Shown here: positions 63,938 to 64,000 of the stretch, piece by piece | Numbering within the stretch: position 1 is the stretch's first letter | Layout of the letters: each line of letters starts with the position of its first letter | Origin: JAXGXJ01 sp050943595 | Lineage (GTDB): Bacteria; Actinomycetota; Thermoleophilia; RBG-16-64-13 | DNA length: 64,000 nt | Assembly (NCBI GenBank): GCA_050943595.1 | Contig: JBMNPM010000001.1 | Coordinates: 1-64,000 of the forward strand | Reading direction: 5' to 3' | Notes under the pieces: model-generated | The model's database searches: none | The model's input: only the letters and a program-made list of their open reading frames with translations | What the model was told of the DNA's origin: nothing | Made by a program: the position numbers and the translations under genes

Positions 63938-64000
63938 TGAAAAAGTGGAACCTGGTCATTGACGTAGCCCGTTGCCACGATTGCAACAACTGCTTCATGT
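63937..64000 (+). CDS. Transhydroxylase small subunit, copy 3 (partial, cut by window edge)
   Basis: The first 21 codons read MKKWNLVIDVARCHDCNNCF, nearly identical to the start of copy 2 and to AthS, with the first three cysteines of the first cluster motif. The window ends one codon before the position that is Asp in copy 2. Overlaps the large-subunit stop by one base. Confidence 0.88.
   Translation, partial: MKKWNLVIDVARCHDCNNCFM

Overview
The window looks like a chromosomal segment of a GC-rich anaerobic bacterium, most likely a deep-branching actinomycete (Actinomycetota). The evidence is the tRNA-Tyr/Thr/Met - rpmG - tRNA-Trp - secE - nusG order, frequent GTG/TTG starts, actinobacterial-style RNA polymerase subunits, and oxygen-sensitive enzymes (indolepyruvate:ferredoxin oxidoreductase, Mo-bisMGD enzymes, reverse rubrerythrin). 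I cannot name a genus from the sequence alone.

Left accessory region (about 1-22,910). After the partial start of a membrane-anchored protein on the minus strand come an orphan amino-acid/aromatic-type binding lipoprotein, then an ADP-forming acyl-CoA synthetase overlapping iorA-iorB. Together these last three can turn aryl-pyruvates into aryl-acetates plus ATP. Next are a reverse rubrerythrin with a clear promoter/operator and a three-gene Mo-enzyme complex (FeS, NrfD membrane anchor, catalytic subunit without Tat signal). A catabolic block follows: SDR, 3-hydroxyacyl-CoA dehydrogenase, SDR, two convergent IclR regulators, a transhydroxylase-like Mo enzyme pair, thiolase and a LarA-family protein.

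Core region (about 22,959-56,356). It holds four tRNAs, rpmG, secE, nusG, rplKAJL, rpoBC, rpsLG-fusA-tuf, the complete S10 and spc clusters, secY-adk-map-infA-rpmJ and rpsMKD-rpoA-rplQ-truA, nearly all on the plus strand with tight spacing and many 1-4 nt overlaps. The most striking point is that rpoC encodes, after the usual beta-prime sequence, a 55-residue domain that aligns without gaps to the C-terminal domain of RpoA from the same window (22 of 55 identical), followed by an acidic tail.

Right accessory region (about 56,440-64,000). A small composite pseudogene is made of the start of methylmalonyl-CoA mutase joined to the end of methylmalonyl-CoA epimerase. Beyond it lie two more transhydroxylase-like large/small subunit pairs arranged divergently around a 980-nt non-coding, hairpin-rich region. 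The rightmost small subunit is cut by the window edge. With the copy at 16,867-20,230 there are three paralogous pairs resembling pyrogallol-phloroglucinol transhydroxylase (AthL/AthS) of Pelobacter acidigallici. Taken with the dehydrogenases and thiolase, this suggests anaerobic breakdown of polyphenols; that is inference, and the substrates are not shown by the sequence.
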